From assembly GCA_964004625.1 (NCBI GenBank), contig CAXFOB010000018.1:1-48354 (forward strand): a stretch of 48,354 nucleotides of DNA. Direction: 5' to 3'. Source of the stretch: GCA-002697625 sp002697625. Its GTDB lineage: Bacteria; Bacteroidota; Bacteroidia; Flavobacteriales; BACL11. The position numbers and the translations under genes are program-made. Positions 17,588-26,921 of the stretch are shown piece after piece. Each line of letters starts with the position of its first letter. Within the stretch, counting starts at the first letter, position 1. The notes beneath the pieces were generated by a model. That model searched no databases. It had not been told where the DNA came from and worked only from the letters and a program-made list of their open reading frames with translations.

Positions 17588-18793
17588 TTAGAATGCGGTA
17601 ATTATTAAATCTAAATCTTTATACGGAAAGTCAAACATCTTACTTAATGTTTTATTCGTCATCATATTCTTAAATGTATATACACCACTTCTGATCCCTT
17701 CATCTCTTTTCATAAGATTTTTAATACCACCTTCCTCTCCCATTTTAATCAAAATTGGAGAGATAACATTACAAATAGCAAAAGAAGAAGTACGAGCAAC
17801 CCTAGAAGCTATATTTGGAACGCAATAATGAATAACCCCATGTTTAGTAAATACCGGATCCTTATGAGTAGTTACTTCTGAAGTTTCAAAACATCCCCCA
17901 GAATCTATACTAACATCTATAATTACCGATCCTTCTTTCATATCCTTTACCATTTCTTCACTAACTACACAAGGAGTTCTTCCATCACCAGATCGTAAAG
18001 CTCCCACTACAACATCCGCCCTTCTTAATGCTTTTCTTAAGATTTTTGGCACTATTAAAGAAGTACTTATATTTCTATTAGAAATGTCCTCCAGTCTTTT
18101 TAATCTGGACAATGAGGTATCAAAAACCCTAACATTTGCTCCCAAACCTATTGCTGTTTTACAAGCATATTCGCCTACAGTACCCGCTCCAATAATGACA
18201 ATATCAGTTGGTGAGATTCCTGTTATACCTCCAAGAATCAAACCCTTACCCGTATTTATATTACTTAAATATTCAGAAGCAATCAACAAAGAAGAAGTTC
18301 CTGCTATCTCACTCATACTTCTTAATAGTGGAAGCTTATGTGCATCATCTCTAATGTGTTCTATTGCTATGGATGTAACATTTTTATCTAATAAACATTT
18401 GAAATATTTCTTCTCTCTTGTGTTTAACTGAATCGCAGAAATAAGTTGATGATCTTTTTTAAGTAGTTTTATTTCTGAATCAGTTGGAGGTTCAATTTTT
18501 ACAACCACATCCGACTGATATACCTCTTCTTTACTAAAAACTATCTCCGCTCCAGCATTAGCATACTCTTTATCAGAGAAATTAGCTCCTTCCCCTGCAT
18601 GACTTTCAATAACAATTTTATGACCGTTATGCACTAAAAGAGAAACTGCATCAGGGGTTAATGAGATTCTATTTTCCTGAAAAGAAATTTCCTTAGGTAA
18701 ACCAATACTCAATCGTTTAAAATCTTGTTTTACTTCTAACATTTCTTCTTTTGTCAGAATACCAAAACTACCGTAAATACTTTCTTTTTTCAT
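17588..18793 (-). CDS. ald: alanine dehydrogenase
   Basis: This NAD-dependent enzyme interconverts L-alanine and pyruvate plus ammonia. The N-terminal AlaDH/PNT domain shows GLPKEISFQENRISLTP (about 32-48), with the substrate-binding Arg and a downstream conserved Lys; SHAGEGANFSD follows. The NAD-binding Rossmann domain has VIIGAGTVGEYACKTAIGLG (about 199-218) and then VRVFD. IDVSIDSGGCFETSE (about 295-309) and HYCVPNIASRVARTSS (about 325-340) complete the family pattern. At 401 aa it is slightly longer than the roughly 370 aa of bacterial Ald because of an N-terminal extension, as in other Bacteroidota. It lies between tsaE (2 nt) and a membrane-protein gene. Confidence 0.9.
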   Translation of the reverse strand: MKKESIYGSFGILTKEEMLEVKQDFKRLSIGLPKEISFQENRISLTPDAVSLLVHNGHKIVIESHAGEGANFSDKEYANAGAEIVFSKEEVYQSDVVVKIEPPTDSEIKLLKKDHQLISAIQLNTREKKYFKCLLDKNVTSIAIEHIRDDAHKLPLLRSMSEIAGTSSLLIASEYLSNINTGKGLILGGITGISPTDIVIIGAGTVGEYACKTAIGLGANVRVFDTSLSRLKRLEDISNRNISTSLIVPKILRKALRRADVVVGALRSGDGRTPCVVSEEMVKDMKEGSVIIDVSIDSGGCFETSEVTTHKDPVFTKHGVIHYCVPNIASRVARTSSFAICNVISPILIKMGEEGGIKNLMKRDEGIRSGVYTFKNMMTNKTLSKMFDFPYKDLDLIITAF

Positions 18794-18795
18794 AA

Positions 18796-19206
18796 CTAAC
18801 TTATTTCAATTATTCTTTGATCCTTATTTTTAGTAAGGTCTATTCTCATAATATCTTCAGGAATTATGGATTGAACTTTTTCTGGCCACTCAATAAAACA
18901 TAAATCTCCGTTATAAAAATAATCCTCATACCCCATATCAAAAGCTTCTTCCTCTTTTTCAATTCTGTAAAAATCAAAATGAAAAACAGATTGATCATCT
19001 GATAATATATATTCATTTACAACAGAAAATGTAGGGCTACTAACATTATCCTTTACACCTAATTTTTCACAAATCAACTTTATAAGTGTTGTTTTTCCAA
19101 CCCCCATCTCTCCATAAAAACAAATAATATTTTTATCTCCTATTTGATTAATTATAGATTGAGAAATCTCATTTAACTCTGAAATGCAATTTACAACAAT
19201 TTTCAT
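18796..19206 (-). CDS. tsaE: tRNA threonylcarbamoyladenosine biosynthesis ATPase TsaE
   Basis: TsaE works with TsaB and TsaD to make t6A37 in ANN-decoding tRNAs. The P-loop is FYGEMGVGKTTLIKLI (about 29-44), followed by VSSPTFSVVNEY (about 55-66), the HFDFYRIEKEEEAFDMGYEDY block (about 76-96) and FIEWPEKV (about 104-111). The length of 136 aa is typical. Its ATG overlaps the porX stop by 1 nt, so the two are probably translationally coupled; porX-tsaE-ald adjacency is frequent in flavobacteria to my knowledge. Confidence 0.95.
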   Translation of the reverse strand: MKIVVNCISELNEISQSIINQIGDKNIICFYGEMGVGKTTLIKLICEKLGVKDNVSSPTFSVVNEYILSDDQSVFHFDFYRIEKEEEAFDMGYEDYFYNGDLCFIEWPEKVQSIIPEDIMRIDLTKNKDQRIIEIS

Positions 19207-20756
19207 TAATTTCTTTTAGATTTTAAAGTTACTATAGGAATTAACATCTCTTCTAAGGAAATACCTCCATGCTGATATGTGTTTTTGTAGATATTTACAA
19301 ACTGATTATAGTTGTTTTGATAAACAAAATATAAGTCCTCTTTTGCAAAAATATATTTTGAACTTACATTTTGCTTTGGTAAAAAATAATCTTCTGGTCT
19401 TTCTATTTCCAGTACATCACTTTGTTTATAATCAAGATTTCTACCTTGTTTATACCTTAAATTTGAATTTACTTTTCTATCTCCAATTATTTTTGAAGGT
19501 TTGTTTACATTTATAGTACCATGATCCGTTGTAATTACAATATTAGCATCTTGTTTTGCTATTTGTTTCATAATATCTCTTAATGGAGAATGATCAAACC
19601 AAGAAGCCGTTAAAGATCTATAAGCAGCATCATCATCAGCTAGTTCTTTTATTACTTTCATATCAGTTCTGGCATGAGAAAGCATGTCTACAAAATTATA
19701 AACTATAACATTGATGTCATTTACTTTCATATTTGGTATTCTACTTATAACTTTTCTTCCGAAATCAATATTTGTAATTTTAGTATAAGAATATTTTGAA
19801 GTTCCTTTTCCTAATCTTTGTAACTGATCTACAAAGAAATCTTCCTCAAACATATTTTTACCTCCTTCATCTTCATCATTCTTCCATTTTTCAGGAAACC
19901 TTTTTTCAATCTCAGAAGGCAACAATCCTGCGAAAATTGCATTTCTGGAATATTGAGTAGCTGTAGGTAAAATACTATAATACATCTCATCCTTTACAAC
20001 TTCAAAATCTTTAATAATAGTAGGTTCTATTATCTTCCACTGATCGTATCTTAAGTTATCAATTACAATCAAGTAGGTAGGTTTTCTCTCTTCCATTAAA
20101 GGAATAACCTTTTTTCTAACTATATTATGAGACAACAATGGAGCGTCCTCCCCATGAATCCACTGTTTATAGTTATTTCTTACAAACTTAAAAAATTGAG
20201 TGTTCGCTTCCGTTTTTTGCATGGACAAAATACCTTCAACACTTTTATCTCCAGATTTTTCTATCTCAAGCTCCCAAAAAGTTAATTTTTTATATACATC
20301 TCTCCATTCGTGTTTATCTAAAGATGAGGATAAGGACATACTTATATTCCTAAATTCTGTCTGATAATCTCGTGTGGTTTTTTCTTCAATTAACCTTGTA
20401 GTATCAATATTCTTTTTAATAGAAAGTAATATCTGATTAGGGTTTACTGGTTTTATTAAGTAATCTGATATTTTAGACCCAATCGCCTCCTCCATAATGC
20501 TTTCTTCTTCATTCTTAGTTATCATAATAACAGAAAGATTGGGCCTCTTTTGCTTTATCAGATTCAAAGTTTCTAGCCCAGAAAGTCCCGGCATGTTTTC
20601 ATCTAAAAATACTAAATTAAATGTTTTAGCTTCTAATATTTCTATAGCTTCATTTCCGCTATTTACAGGAGTAATAGAATATCCTTTCTCTTCCAAATAA
20701 ATAATATGTGGCTTTAGCAATTCTATTTCATCATCTACCCAAAGTATTGATATCAT
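19206..20756 (-). CDS. porX: PorX: response regulator with PglZ phosphatase-like domain (T9SS regulation)
   Basis: PorX is a two-component response regulator needed for type IX secretion, working with the kinase PorY. The N-terminal REC domain (about 1-120) has the ILWVDDE acidic patch, the phosphoacceptor Asp in VFLDENMPGLSG (about 48-59) and the conserved Lys in YLIKPVNP. After a helical linker, the C-terminal PglZ domain (about 205-510) belongs to the alkaline-phosphatase superfamily: PTYLIVIDNLRYDQWK, MLSHARTDMK, IVITTDHGTINV and YQHGGISLEEMLIPI carry the metal-ligand Asp and His positions. At 516 aa it matches PorX. It is the first gene of the block reaching to folD; I found no clean -7 box. 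Confidence 0.93.
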   Translation of the reverse strand: MISILWVDDEIELLKPHIIYLEEKGYSITPVNSGNEAIEILEAKTFNLVFLDENMPGLSGLETLNLIKQKRPNLSVIMITKNEEESIMEEAIGSKISDYLIKPVNPNQILLSIKKNIDTTRLIEEKTTRDYQTEFRNISMSLSSSLDKHEWRDVYKKLTFWELEIEKSGDKSVEGILSMQKTEANTQFFKFVRNNYKQWIHGEDAPLLSHNIVRKKVIPLMEERKPTYLIVIDNLRYDQWKIIEPTIIKDFEVVKDEMYYSILPTATQYSRNAIFAGLLPSEIEKRFPEKWKNDEDEGGKNMFEEDFFVDQLQRLGKGTSKYSYTKITNIDFGRKVISRIPNMKVNDINVIVYNFVDMLSHARTDMKVIKELADDDAAYRSLTASWFDHSPLRDIMKQIAKQDANIVITTDHGTINVNKPSKIIGDRKVNSNLRYKQGRNLDYKQSDVLEIERPEDYFLPKQNVSSKYIFAKEDLYFVYQNNYNQFVNIYKNTYQHGGISLEEMLIPIVTLKSKRN

Positions 20757-20811
20757 CTTTTGTTAATTTAGTTTTACAAAAATCAAAAAATAATCCGTTA
20801 TTTGCCCTATA

Positions 20812-22050
20812 ATGACTAAAACAAAAAAGAATAAAATTATAAACGATCCAATTTATGGATTTATTACTCTAGAGAGGGGGATTATTTTCGACTTAATTGA
20901 ACACCCCTATTTTCAGAGACTAAGAAGAATAACACAATTAGGACTATCCTATTTAGTATACCCTGGAGCCTATCATACAAGATTTCACCATGCTTTAGGA
21001 TGTATGTTTTTAATGAAAAAGGCTATACAACAGATCAGAAATAAAGGACATGAAATTACAGAAAAAGAAGCAGAAGCCTTAAAAATTGCCATTTTATTAC
21101 ACGATATTGGTCACGGACCATTCTCACATGCTCTAGAAAATAGTATCGTTAATAATATCTCTCATGAACATTTATCTAGCTTGTTTATGAATAAATTAAA
21201 TGAGGAGTTTAATGGCAAACTTGATTTAGCAATAAAAATATTCAACAATAAACACCCTAAAAAGTTCTTACATCAATTAGTCTCATCTCAACTAGACATG
21301 GATAGATTAGACTACTTAAAAAGAGATAGTTTTTTTACAGGTGTAACTGAAGGGAATATTGGGACGGAAAGAATCATAAACATGTTAGATGTTGTGAAGG
21401 ATAAATTAGTTATTGAAGAAAAAGGAATTTATTCGATAGAAAAATTCTTAATTGCTAGAAGATTGATGTATTGGCAAGTATACCTTCATAAAACAGTTCT
21501 ATCAGCTGAAAACACCCTTATAAAAATATTAAAAAGAGCTAAAGATCTAATACAAAAAGGAGAACCTCTATCTTCAAGCAAGTCATTAGAATTGTTTTTG
21601 AAAAAGAATTACAATTTAAATGACTTCACTAAAAATCAAGAATTATTGGAAGTTTTTTCAAACCTAGATGATCACGACATTTATTCTTGTATAAAAGACT
21701 GGCAGTGTCATTCTGATATTATTCTATCCTATTTATGTAGATCTATCTTAAATAGAAAACCTCTGAAAATCAAGATTCAGAATACAATTTTTTCTGAACA
21801 AATTGTTGAAAAAATAAAACAAGAAACCAAAAACAAGCTAAAAATTAATGAGGAAGAAGTTCAATATATGGTATTTACAGAAAAAGTGAGTAACAATGCA
21901 TATCAATATAGTAAAGATAGATTAAATATACTCATGAAAAATGGAGATATTAAAGATATTTCTGACGCCTCTGATCAGTTTAATATAGAGGCACTGAACA
22001 AAACTGTAAATAAATATTTCCTTTGTTATCCAAATGTACCAAACAAGTAA
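20812..22050 (+). CDS. HD-domain phosphohydrolase (dGTPase-like family)
   Basis: This is a metal-dependent HD-superfamily hydrolase resembling the dGTPase/YdhJ/SAMHD1-like group. Metal-ligand motifs are RFHHALGCMFLM (about 57-68), LLHDIGHGPFSHALE (about 93-107, carrying HD) and SQLDMDRLDYLKRDSFFTG (about 158-176), which has the distal Asp. It starts with NDPIYGFITLE, a common opening in this group. At 412 aa it is full length. It diverges from porX. A TTATTTGCC element lies 7 nt before the ATG but fits TAnnTTTG poorly. The true substrate, nucleotide or otherwise, is not known. Confidence 0.85.
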   Translation: MTKTKKNKIINDPIYGFITLERGIIFDLIEHPYFQRLRRITQLGLSYLVYPGAYHTRFHHALGCMFLMKKAIQQIRNKGHEITEKEAEALKIAILLHDIGHGPFSHALENSIVNNISHEHLSSLFMNKLNEEFNGKLDLAIKIFNNKHPKKFLHQLVSSQLDMDRLDYLKRDSFFTGVTEGNIGTERIINMLDVVKDKLVIEEKGIYSIEKFLIARRLMYWQVYLHKTVLSAENTLIKILKRAKDLIQKGEPLSSSKSLELFLKKNYNLNDFTKNQELLEVFSNLDDHDIYSCIKDWQCHSDIILSYLCRSILNRKPLKIKIQNTIFSEQIVEKIKQETKNKLKINEEEVQYMVFTEKVSNNAYQYSKDRLNILMKNGDIKDISDASDQFNIEALNKTVNKYFLCYPNVPNK

Positions 22051-22059
22051 ATAATTTCT

Positions 22060-22067
22060 TAGATTTG
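22060..22067 (+). promoter_or_regulatory. -7 box (TAGATTTG) of lpxD
   Basis: A perfect TAnnTTTG ends 4 nt before the lpxD ATG, implying a leaderless transcript for the lipid A gene run. Confidence 0.55.
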
Positions 22068-22071
22068 CAAC

Positions 22072-23094
22072 ATGAATTACTCGTCAGAGGAAATTGCAAA
22101 AATCATTAATGGGAAATTAGAAGGAAATCCTTCTGTTTTAGTAAATTCTGTTGCAAAGATTGAGGATGGTAAAGAAGGAGATTTATGTTTTTTATCAAAT
22201 ACAAAATATACTCCACATCTATACACTTCTAAAGCTTCAATAGTTATAGTAAATGAAGATTTAAGATTAGATAAAGAGGTTGATTGTGCACTTATTAGAG
22301 TTAAAGATGCCTACATTGCCTTTTCTCAATTATTAGAAATATACAATAAAATATCCGTTCCCTCCTCTGGAATTTCTGAGAAAGCTCACATATCTGAATC
22401 AGCAAGAATTGGAGAGAATTGTTATATAGCACCCTTTGTTTTTATAGGTGAAGATGTAATTATTGGGGACAATACATCTATTTATCCCCACACTTATATT
22501 GGTAATAATACTAGTATTCATTCTGGTAATACTATTTTTTCGGGAGTTAAAATTTACAACAATTGTATTATCGGAGAAAACAATATAATTCATGCCGGTG
22601 TTGTTATTGGTGCAGATGGGTTCGGATTTGCTCCAAATTCAGATGGATATTACAATAAAATTCATCAAATAGGAAATGTTGTGACAGAAGAATTTGTAGA
22701 GATTGGTGCAAATACCACAATAGATAGAGCTACTTTAGGTTCTACAATAATTAAGAAAGGAGCAAAACTAGATAATCAGATACAGATTGGACATAATGTA
22801 ATAATTGGAGAAAATACAGTAATTGCAGGATTGACAGGAATAGCAGGAAGCACTAAAATAGGAAAAAACTGTATGATTGGAGGGTCTACTGGAATTGCAG
22901 GACATTTAAAATTAGGAGACAATGTAAGAGTTGCAGGACATACAGGAGTAGGATCTAATATAAAAGATGGAGAAACGATTCAAGGTCCTTACGCATTTAA
23001 TCAAAAGGAATTTTTACGTTCTTATATTATTTTCAAACGACTACCACAAATGTATGAAACTCTAAAATCAATAGAAAAATCATTACATCTATAA
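22072..23094 (+). CDS. lpxD: UDP-3-O-acylglucosamine N-acyltransferase
   Basis: LpxD adds the N-linked 3-hydroxyacyl chain in the third step of lipid A synthesis. An N-terminal uridine-binding domain (about 1-95, with DLCFLSNTKYTPHL) precedes a left-handed beta-helix of hexapeptide repeats (about 100-310). The catalytic His region is IIHAGVVIGADGFGFAP (about 174-190). The length of 340 aa is standard. Its stop shares bases with the ATG of the next gene, so the lipid A genes are translationally coupled. Confidence 0.96.
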   Translation: MNYSSEEIAKIINGKLEGNPSVLVNSVAKIEDGKEGDLCFLSNTKYTPHLYTSKASIVIVNEDLRLDKEVDCALIRVKDAYIAFSQLLEIYNKISVPSSGISEKAHISESARIGENCYIAPFVFIGEDVIIGDNTSIYPHTYIGNNTSIHSGNTIFSGVKIYNNCIIGENNIIHAGVVIGADGFGFAPNSDGYYNKIHQIGNVVTEEFVEIGANTTIDRATLGSTIIKKGAKLDNQIQIGHNVIIGENTVIAGLTGIAGSTKIGKNCMIGGSTGIAGHLKLGDNVRVAGHTGVGSNIKDGETIQGPYAFNQKEFLRSYIIFKRLPQMYETLKSIEKSLHL

Positions 23095-24476
23095 TGGAAA
23101 AACAAAGAACTATAAAAGAGGTTATTAATTTTTCTGGGAAAGGAATTCATACTGGTGTATTTACAAACATGAGACTTGTTCCTGCAAAGGTAAATAGTGG
23201 AATTGTTTTTGTAAGAACAGATAAAGATAGTTTAAAGATAAAAGCTGATGTAGACAATGTTGACTCCACTAAAAGAAGTACTAACTTATCTACAAAAGGG
23301 GTTTATATTAAAACTGTAGAACATATACTAGCTGCCTTAGCAGGAAACAGTATCGATAATATTACAATTGAATTAGATAATGAAGAAGTTCCAATATTAG
23401 ATGGAAGTGCGAAAGAGTTCTCCGAAAAAATATCTGAAGTAGGAAGTATTCCTCAAAAATCTCCTAAGCAAGTTTATTTCATTAAAAAAGAAATTCGTTA
23501 TAAAGATGAAGAGAGTGGTACAGAAATAATAGCACTTCCAGATGACAATTACAATTTAGATATTTCAATTGATTATAATTCAGAAGTTTTAACAAAACAG
23601 AATGCAAAATTATCTTCATTACAAGATTTTAACAAAGAAGTCTCTTCTTCGAGAACATTTTGTTTTTTACACGAGCTAGAGTTTCTATTACAAAACAACT
23701 TAATTAAAGGAGGAGATATAAATAATGCAATTGTTCTTGTAGAAAAGAAAATAGATTATATAAAACTTAGTAATTTAGCAAAAGAATTTGGTAGGAAAGA
23801 AATTGAAATTACTGAAGGAGGAATATTAAACAATTTAACCTTAAGACATAAAAATGAAGCAGCAAGACATAAATTATTAGATGTAATTGGTGATTTATCT
23901 TTAGTAGGGAAACCTTTAAAAGGACGAATAATAGCTACTAAACCAGGACATACTCATAATGTGAATTTTGCTAAAAAATTGAAAGACATAATAACTAAAG
24001 ATATGAAGACAATAGAGCCAATCGTTGATTTTAATGAGAAACCTTTTTACAACAAAGAACAAATAAAAGAAATCTTACCTCACAGAAATCCTTTCTTATT
24101 TATTGATGAAATAAGAGATTTAGGTGATGACTTTATTATTGGAATAAAATTTGTAAAGGAGGAGGAGGAATATTTTAAAGGTCATTTTCCAGGATCTCCA
24201 GTAATGCCTGGTGTTCTTCAGTTAGAAACAATGGCGCAAGCTGGAGGAGTTTTGATCTTAAACACAGTTGAAGATCCAGAAAATTACCTCACTTATTTCA
24301 TGAAAATAGATAATGCTAAATTTAAACAAAAAGTGTTACCTGGGGATACTATTATTTTTAGATTAGACCTCATTTCTCCTATCAGAAGAGGACTGTGTCA
24401 TATGCACGGAAAAGGATATGTGAATGGAAAAGTGGTAGTAGAAGCTGATTTATTGGCTCAAATAGCAAAAAAATAA
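23094..24476 (+). CDS. lpxC/fabZ: bifunctional UDP-3-O-acyl-GlcNAc deacetylase / 3-hydroxyacyl-ACP dehydratase
   Basis: This is a fusion of LpxC, the committed zinc deacetylase of lipid A synthesis, with FabZ, the fatty-acid dehydratase that competes for the same 3-hydroxyacyl-ACP pool. LpxC (about 1-300): FSGKGIHTG, the zinc ligand in VEHILAALAG (about 77-86), EVPILDGSAKEF, and HKLLDVIGDLSL (about 259-270). FabZ (about 315-460): ILPHRNPFLFIDEI, carrying the catalytic His, and GHFPGSPVMPGVLQLETMAQ, with the catalytic Glu near its end. This fusion is characteristic of Bacteroidota and neighbours. The gene overlaps lpxD by 1 nt and lies 3 nt from lpxA. Confidence 0.96.
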   Translation: MEKQRTIKEVINFSGKGIHTGVFTNMRLVPAKVNSGIVFVRTDKDSLKIKADVDNVDSTKRSTNLSTKGVYIKTVEHILAALAGNSIDNITIELDNEEVPILDGSAKEFSEKISEVGSIPQKSPKQVYFIKKEIRYKDEESGTEIIALPDDNYNLDISIDYNSEVLTKQNAKLSSLQDFNKEVSSSRTFCFLHELEFLLQNNLIKGGDINNAIVLVEKKIDYIKLSNLAKEFGRKEIEITEGGILNNLTLRHKNEAARHKLLDVIGDLSLVGKPLKGRIIATKPGHTHNVNFAKKLKDIITKDMKTIEPIVDFNEKPFYNKEQIKEILPHRNPFLFIDEIRDLGDDFIIGIKFVKEEEEYFKGHFPGSPVMPGVLQLETMAQAGGVLILNTVEDPENYLTYFMKIDNAKFKQKVLPGDTIIFRLDLISPIRRGLCHMHGKGYVNGKVVVEADLLAQIAKK

Positions 24477-24479
24477 ATT

Positions 24480-25262
24480 ATGCATCAACCATTATCATAC
24501 GTCCACCCTGGGGCAAAGATTGATAAATCTGTAGTAATAGAGCCTTTTGTAACAATTGAAAATAATGTTATAATAGGAAGAGGTACCTGGATAGGATCAA
24601 ATGTAACTATAATGGAAGGAGCTAGAATTGGGGAAAATTGCAGGATTTTTCCGGGAGCAGTTATCTCTGCAATACCTCAAGATCTAAAGTTTAAAGGAGA
24701 GGATTCTGTAGTAGAAATTGGAGATGAAACGACTATTAGAGAGTGTGCTACTATTAATAGAGGCACTTCTGCTACTGGCAAAACTATTATTGGAAAAAAT
24801 TGTTTAATTATGGCCTATGCACATGTCGCTCACGATTGTAGAATTGGAGACAAATGTATTATTGTAAATGGTGTTGCATTAGGAGGTCATGTGACAATTG
24901 GTGACTATGCTATTCTTGGTGGTAATTCTGCTGTTCATCAATTTGTCACGATAGGAAGGTACTCAATGATATCTGGAGGGTCACTTGTCAGAAAAGATAT
25001 ACCTCCTTACGTAAAAGCTGCAAGAGAACCTCTCTCTTATATTGGAGTTAACTCTATTGGACTAAGAAGAAGAGGATTTCTTGAGGAAAAAATAACTGAG
25101 ATTCAAGATATTTATAGAATTTTATTTCAGAAAAATAATAACAATACTCAAGCAGTTATAAAAATGGAAGCTGAGCTAAAATCTTCCCCTGAAAGAGATG
25201 AAATAATTTCATTTGTACGAAATTCTGGAAGAGGAATCATGAAAGGATATAAACAAAATTAA
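24480..25262 (+). CDS. lpxA: acyl-ACP--UDP-N-acetylglucosamine O-acyltransferase
   Basis: LpxA acylates UDP-GlcNAc at O-3, the first step of lipid A synthesis. The N-terminal two thirds is a hexapeptide left-handed beta-helix; the catalytic His lies in LIMAYAHVAHDCRIG (about 116-130), and the acyl-chain ruler region follows at HVTIGDYAILGGNSAVHQFV. The C-terminal helical part (about 190-260) includes NSIGLRRRGF. The length of 260 aa is typical. Order lpxD-lpxC/fabZ-lpxA-efp is conserved in this phylum. Confidence 0.96.
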   Translation: MHQPLSYVHPGAKIDKSVVIEPFVTIENNVIIGRGTWIGSNVTIMEGARIGENCRIFPGAVISAIPQDLKFKGEDSVVEIGDETTIRECATINRGTSATGKTIIGKNCLIMAYAHVAHDCRIGDKCIIVNGVALGGHVTIGDYAILGGNSAVHQFVTIGRYSMISGGSLVRKDIPPYVKAAREPLSYIGVNSIGLRRRGFLEEKITEIQDIYRILFQKNNNNTQAVIKMEAELKSSPERDEIISFVRNSGRGIMKGYKQN

Positions 25263-25267
25263 ACTAT

Positions 25268-25834
25268 ATGGCAACTACGGCAGATTTCAGAAACGGATTA
25301 TGTTTTAATCATAATGGAGAACCTTGGAAAATTGAATCGTTTTTACATGTTAAACCTGGAAAAGGACCTGCTTTTGTACGAACTAAAATCAGAAACCTTA
25401 ATACAGGAAGATTGCTAGAAAATACTTTTACTTCTGGAGTTAAGATTGATGTAATAAGAATTGAAAATAGAAAGTATCAATATTTGTATTCTGAAGGAGA
25501 AGATTATCATTTAATGAATAATGATGATTATGAACAAATGATGATGCAAAAAGATTCTATTGAAAATGTTCAATTTTTAAAAGAAGGAGAAAATGTAGAG
25601 GTTTTATTTCATGCAGATCAAGGAATACCACTCTCAGCTCAAGTACCTTCTCATGTTGTACTAGAAATTGCTCATACAGAACCTGGTATAAAGGGTAATA
25701 CTGCTACCAATACATTTAAACCTGCAAAAACCGAAACAGGAGCAGACATACAGGTTCCTTTATTTATTAATGAAGGTGATAAAATTAAAATTGACACTTC
25801 TAAAGGGTCGTATATTGAAAGAGTAAAGGAATAA
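25268..25834 (+). CDS. efp: translation elongation factor P
   Basis: EF-P rescues ribosomes stalled on polyproline. The N-terminal KOW-like domain carries the tip loop HVKPGKGPAFVRTK (about 27-40), with Lys32 at the modification position. OB domains follow (YLYSEGEDYHLMNN, then VPLFINEGDKIKIDTSKGSY at about 163-182). The length of 188 aa is normal. It lies 5 nt after lpxA and 15 nt before serC. No modifying enzyme gene (epmA/epmB/earP type) is seen nearby. Confidence 0.97.
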   Translation: MATTADFRNGLCFNHNGEPWKIESFLHVKPGKGPAFVRTKIRNLNTGRLLENTFTSGVKIDVIRIENRKYQYLYSEGEDYHLMNNDDYEQMMMQKDSIENVQFLKEGENVEVLFHADQGIPLSAQVPSHVVLEIAHTEPGIKGNTATNTFKPAKTETGADIQVPLFINEGDKIKIDTSKGSYIERVKE

Positions 25835-25849
25835 AAACTTAAAGCAAAA

Positions 25850-26920
25850 ATGAGTAAAAAACATAATTTCAGTGCAGGACCCTGCATTTTACCACAAGAT
25901 GTACTAAAAAAAGCATCAGATGCAGTTTTAAATTTTAATAATGAAAATTTATCTTTAATCGAAATTTCTCATAGAAGTCAACCTTTTGTAGATGTAATGG
26001 AAAACGCCAGAAATTTAGTGAAAGAACTTTTAGATGTTCCTAATAATTATTCTGTATTGTTTTTGCAGGGAGGAGCTAGTTTAGAATTTTTAATGGCTCC
26101 TTTAAATTTGATGAAAAAAGAAAATGGAAAAGCTGCATATTTAAATACAGGCACTTGGGCTAAGAAATCAATAACAGAAGCACAAAAAATAGGTCAAATA
26201 GATGTTGTCGGGGACTCTTCTGATAAAAATTACAATTATATTCCTAAAGGTTATTCAATTCCAGAAGATGTTGATTATTTCCATTGTACCTCAAATAACA
26301 CTATTTTTGGTACTCAAATAAAAAAATTTCCTAATGTTCCTTCCTTAATGGTTTGTGATATGAGCTCAGATATTTTTAGTAGAAGAATAGATGTAAGTAA
26401 ATTTGATTTGATTTATGCAGGAGCACAAAAAAATATGGGACCAGCAGGAACTACTCTTGTAATTGTAAAAGATGATATTTTAGGAAATACAGGTAGAGAT
26501 ATACCAACAATGTTAGATTATAAAACACATATTTCTAAAGATAGTATGTTTAATACTCCACCTGTTTTTGCAGTTTATGTTTCTATGTTAACATTACAAT
26601 GGTTAAAAGATCATGGGGGAGTGGAGTGGATTGAAGAAGTAAACAATAGAAAAGCAGAGTTAATTTATTCTGAAATTGATAAAAATACATTATTTAAAGG
26701 AGTAGCAGAAAAAGAAGACAGATCAAATATGAATGTAACTTTTACTCTTACTGACTCTTCTTTAGAAGATAAATTTAATATGCTCTGGCTAGAGGCAGGA
26801 ATAAGCGGGATAAAAGGACATAGATCTGTTGGAGGTTATAGAGCTTCAATATACAATGCTCTTCCTTTTGAGAGTGTAGATGTATTAGTTAACGTAATGA
26901 GAAACTTAGAAAAGAATTAA
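25850..26920 (+). CDS. serC: phosphoserine aminotransferase
   Basis: SerC converts 3-phosphohydroxypyruvate and glutamate to phosphoserine in serine synthesis, and the equivalent step in pyridoxal phosphate synthesis. Motifs: HNFSAGPCILPQDVL (start), LSLIEISHRSQPF (about 34-46), LFLQGGASLEF (about 70-80), CDMSSDIFSRRIDVSKF (about 169-185) and the Schiff-base lysine in YAGAQKNMGPAGTT (about 189-202). The length of 356 aa is standard. It directly precedes serA by 1 nt, forming a serine-synthesis pair. Confidence 0.97.
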   Translation: MSKKHNFSAGPCILPQDVLKKASDAVLNFNNENLSLIEISHRSQPFVDVMENARNLVKELLDVPNNYSVLFLQGGASLEFLMAPLNLMKKENGKAAYLNTGTWAKKSITEAQKIGQIDVVGDSSDKNYNYIPKGYSIPEDVDYFHCTSNNTIFGTQIKKFPNVPSLMVCDMSSDIFSRRIDVSKFDLIYAGAQKNMGPAGTTLVIVKDDILGNTGRDIPTMLDYKTHISKDSMFNTPPVFAVYVSMLTLQWLKDHGGVEWIEEVNNRKAELIYSEIDKNTLFKGVAEKEDRSNMNVTFTLTDSSLEDKFNMLWLEAGISGIKGHRSVGGYRASIYNALPFESVDVLVNVMRNLEKN

Positions 26921-26921
26921 A

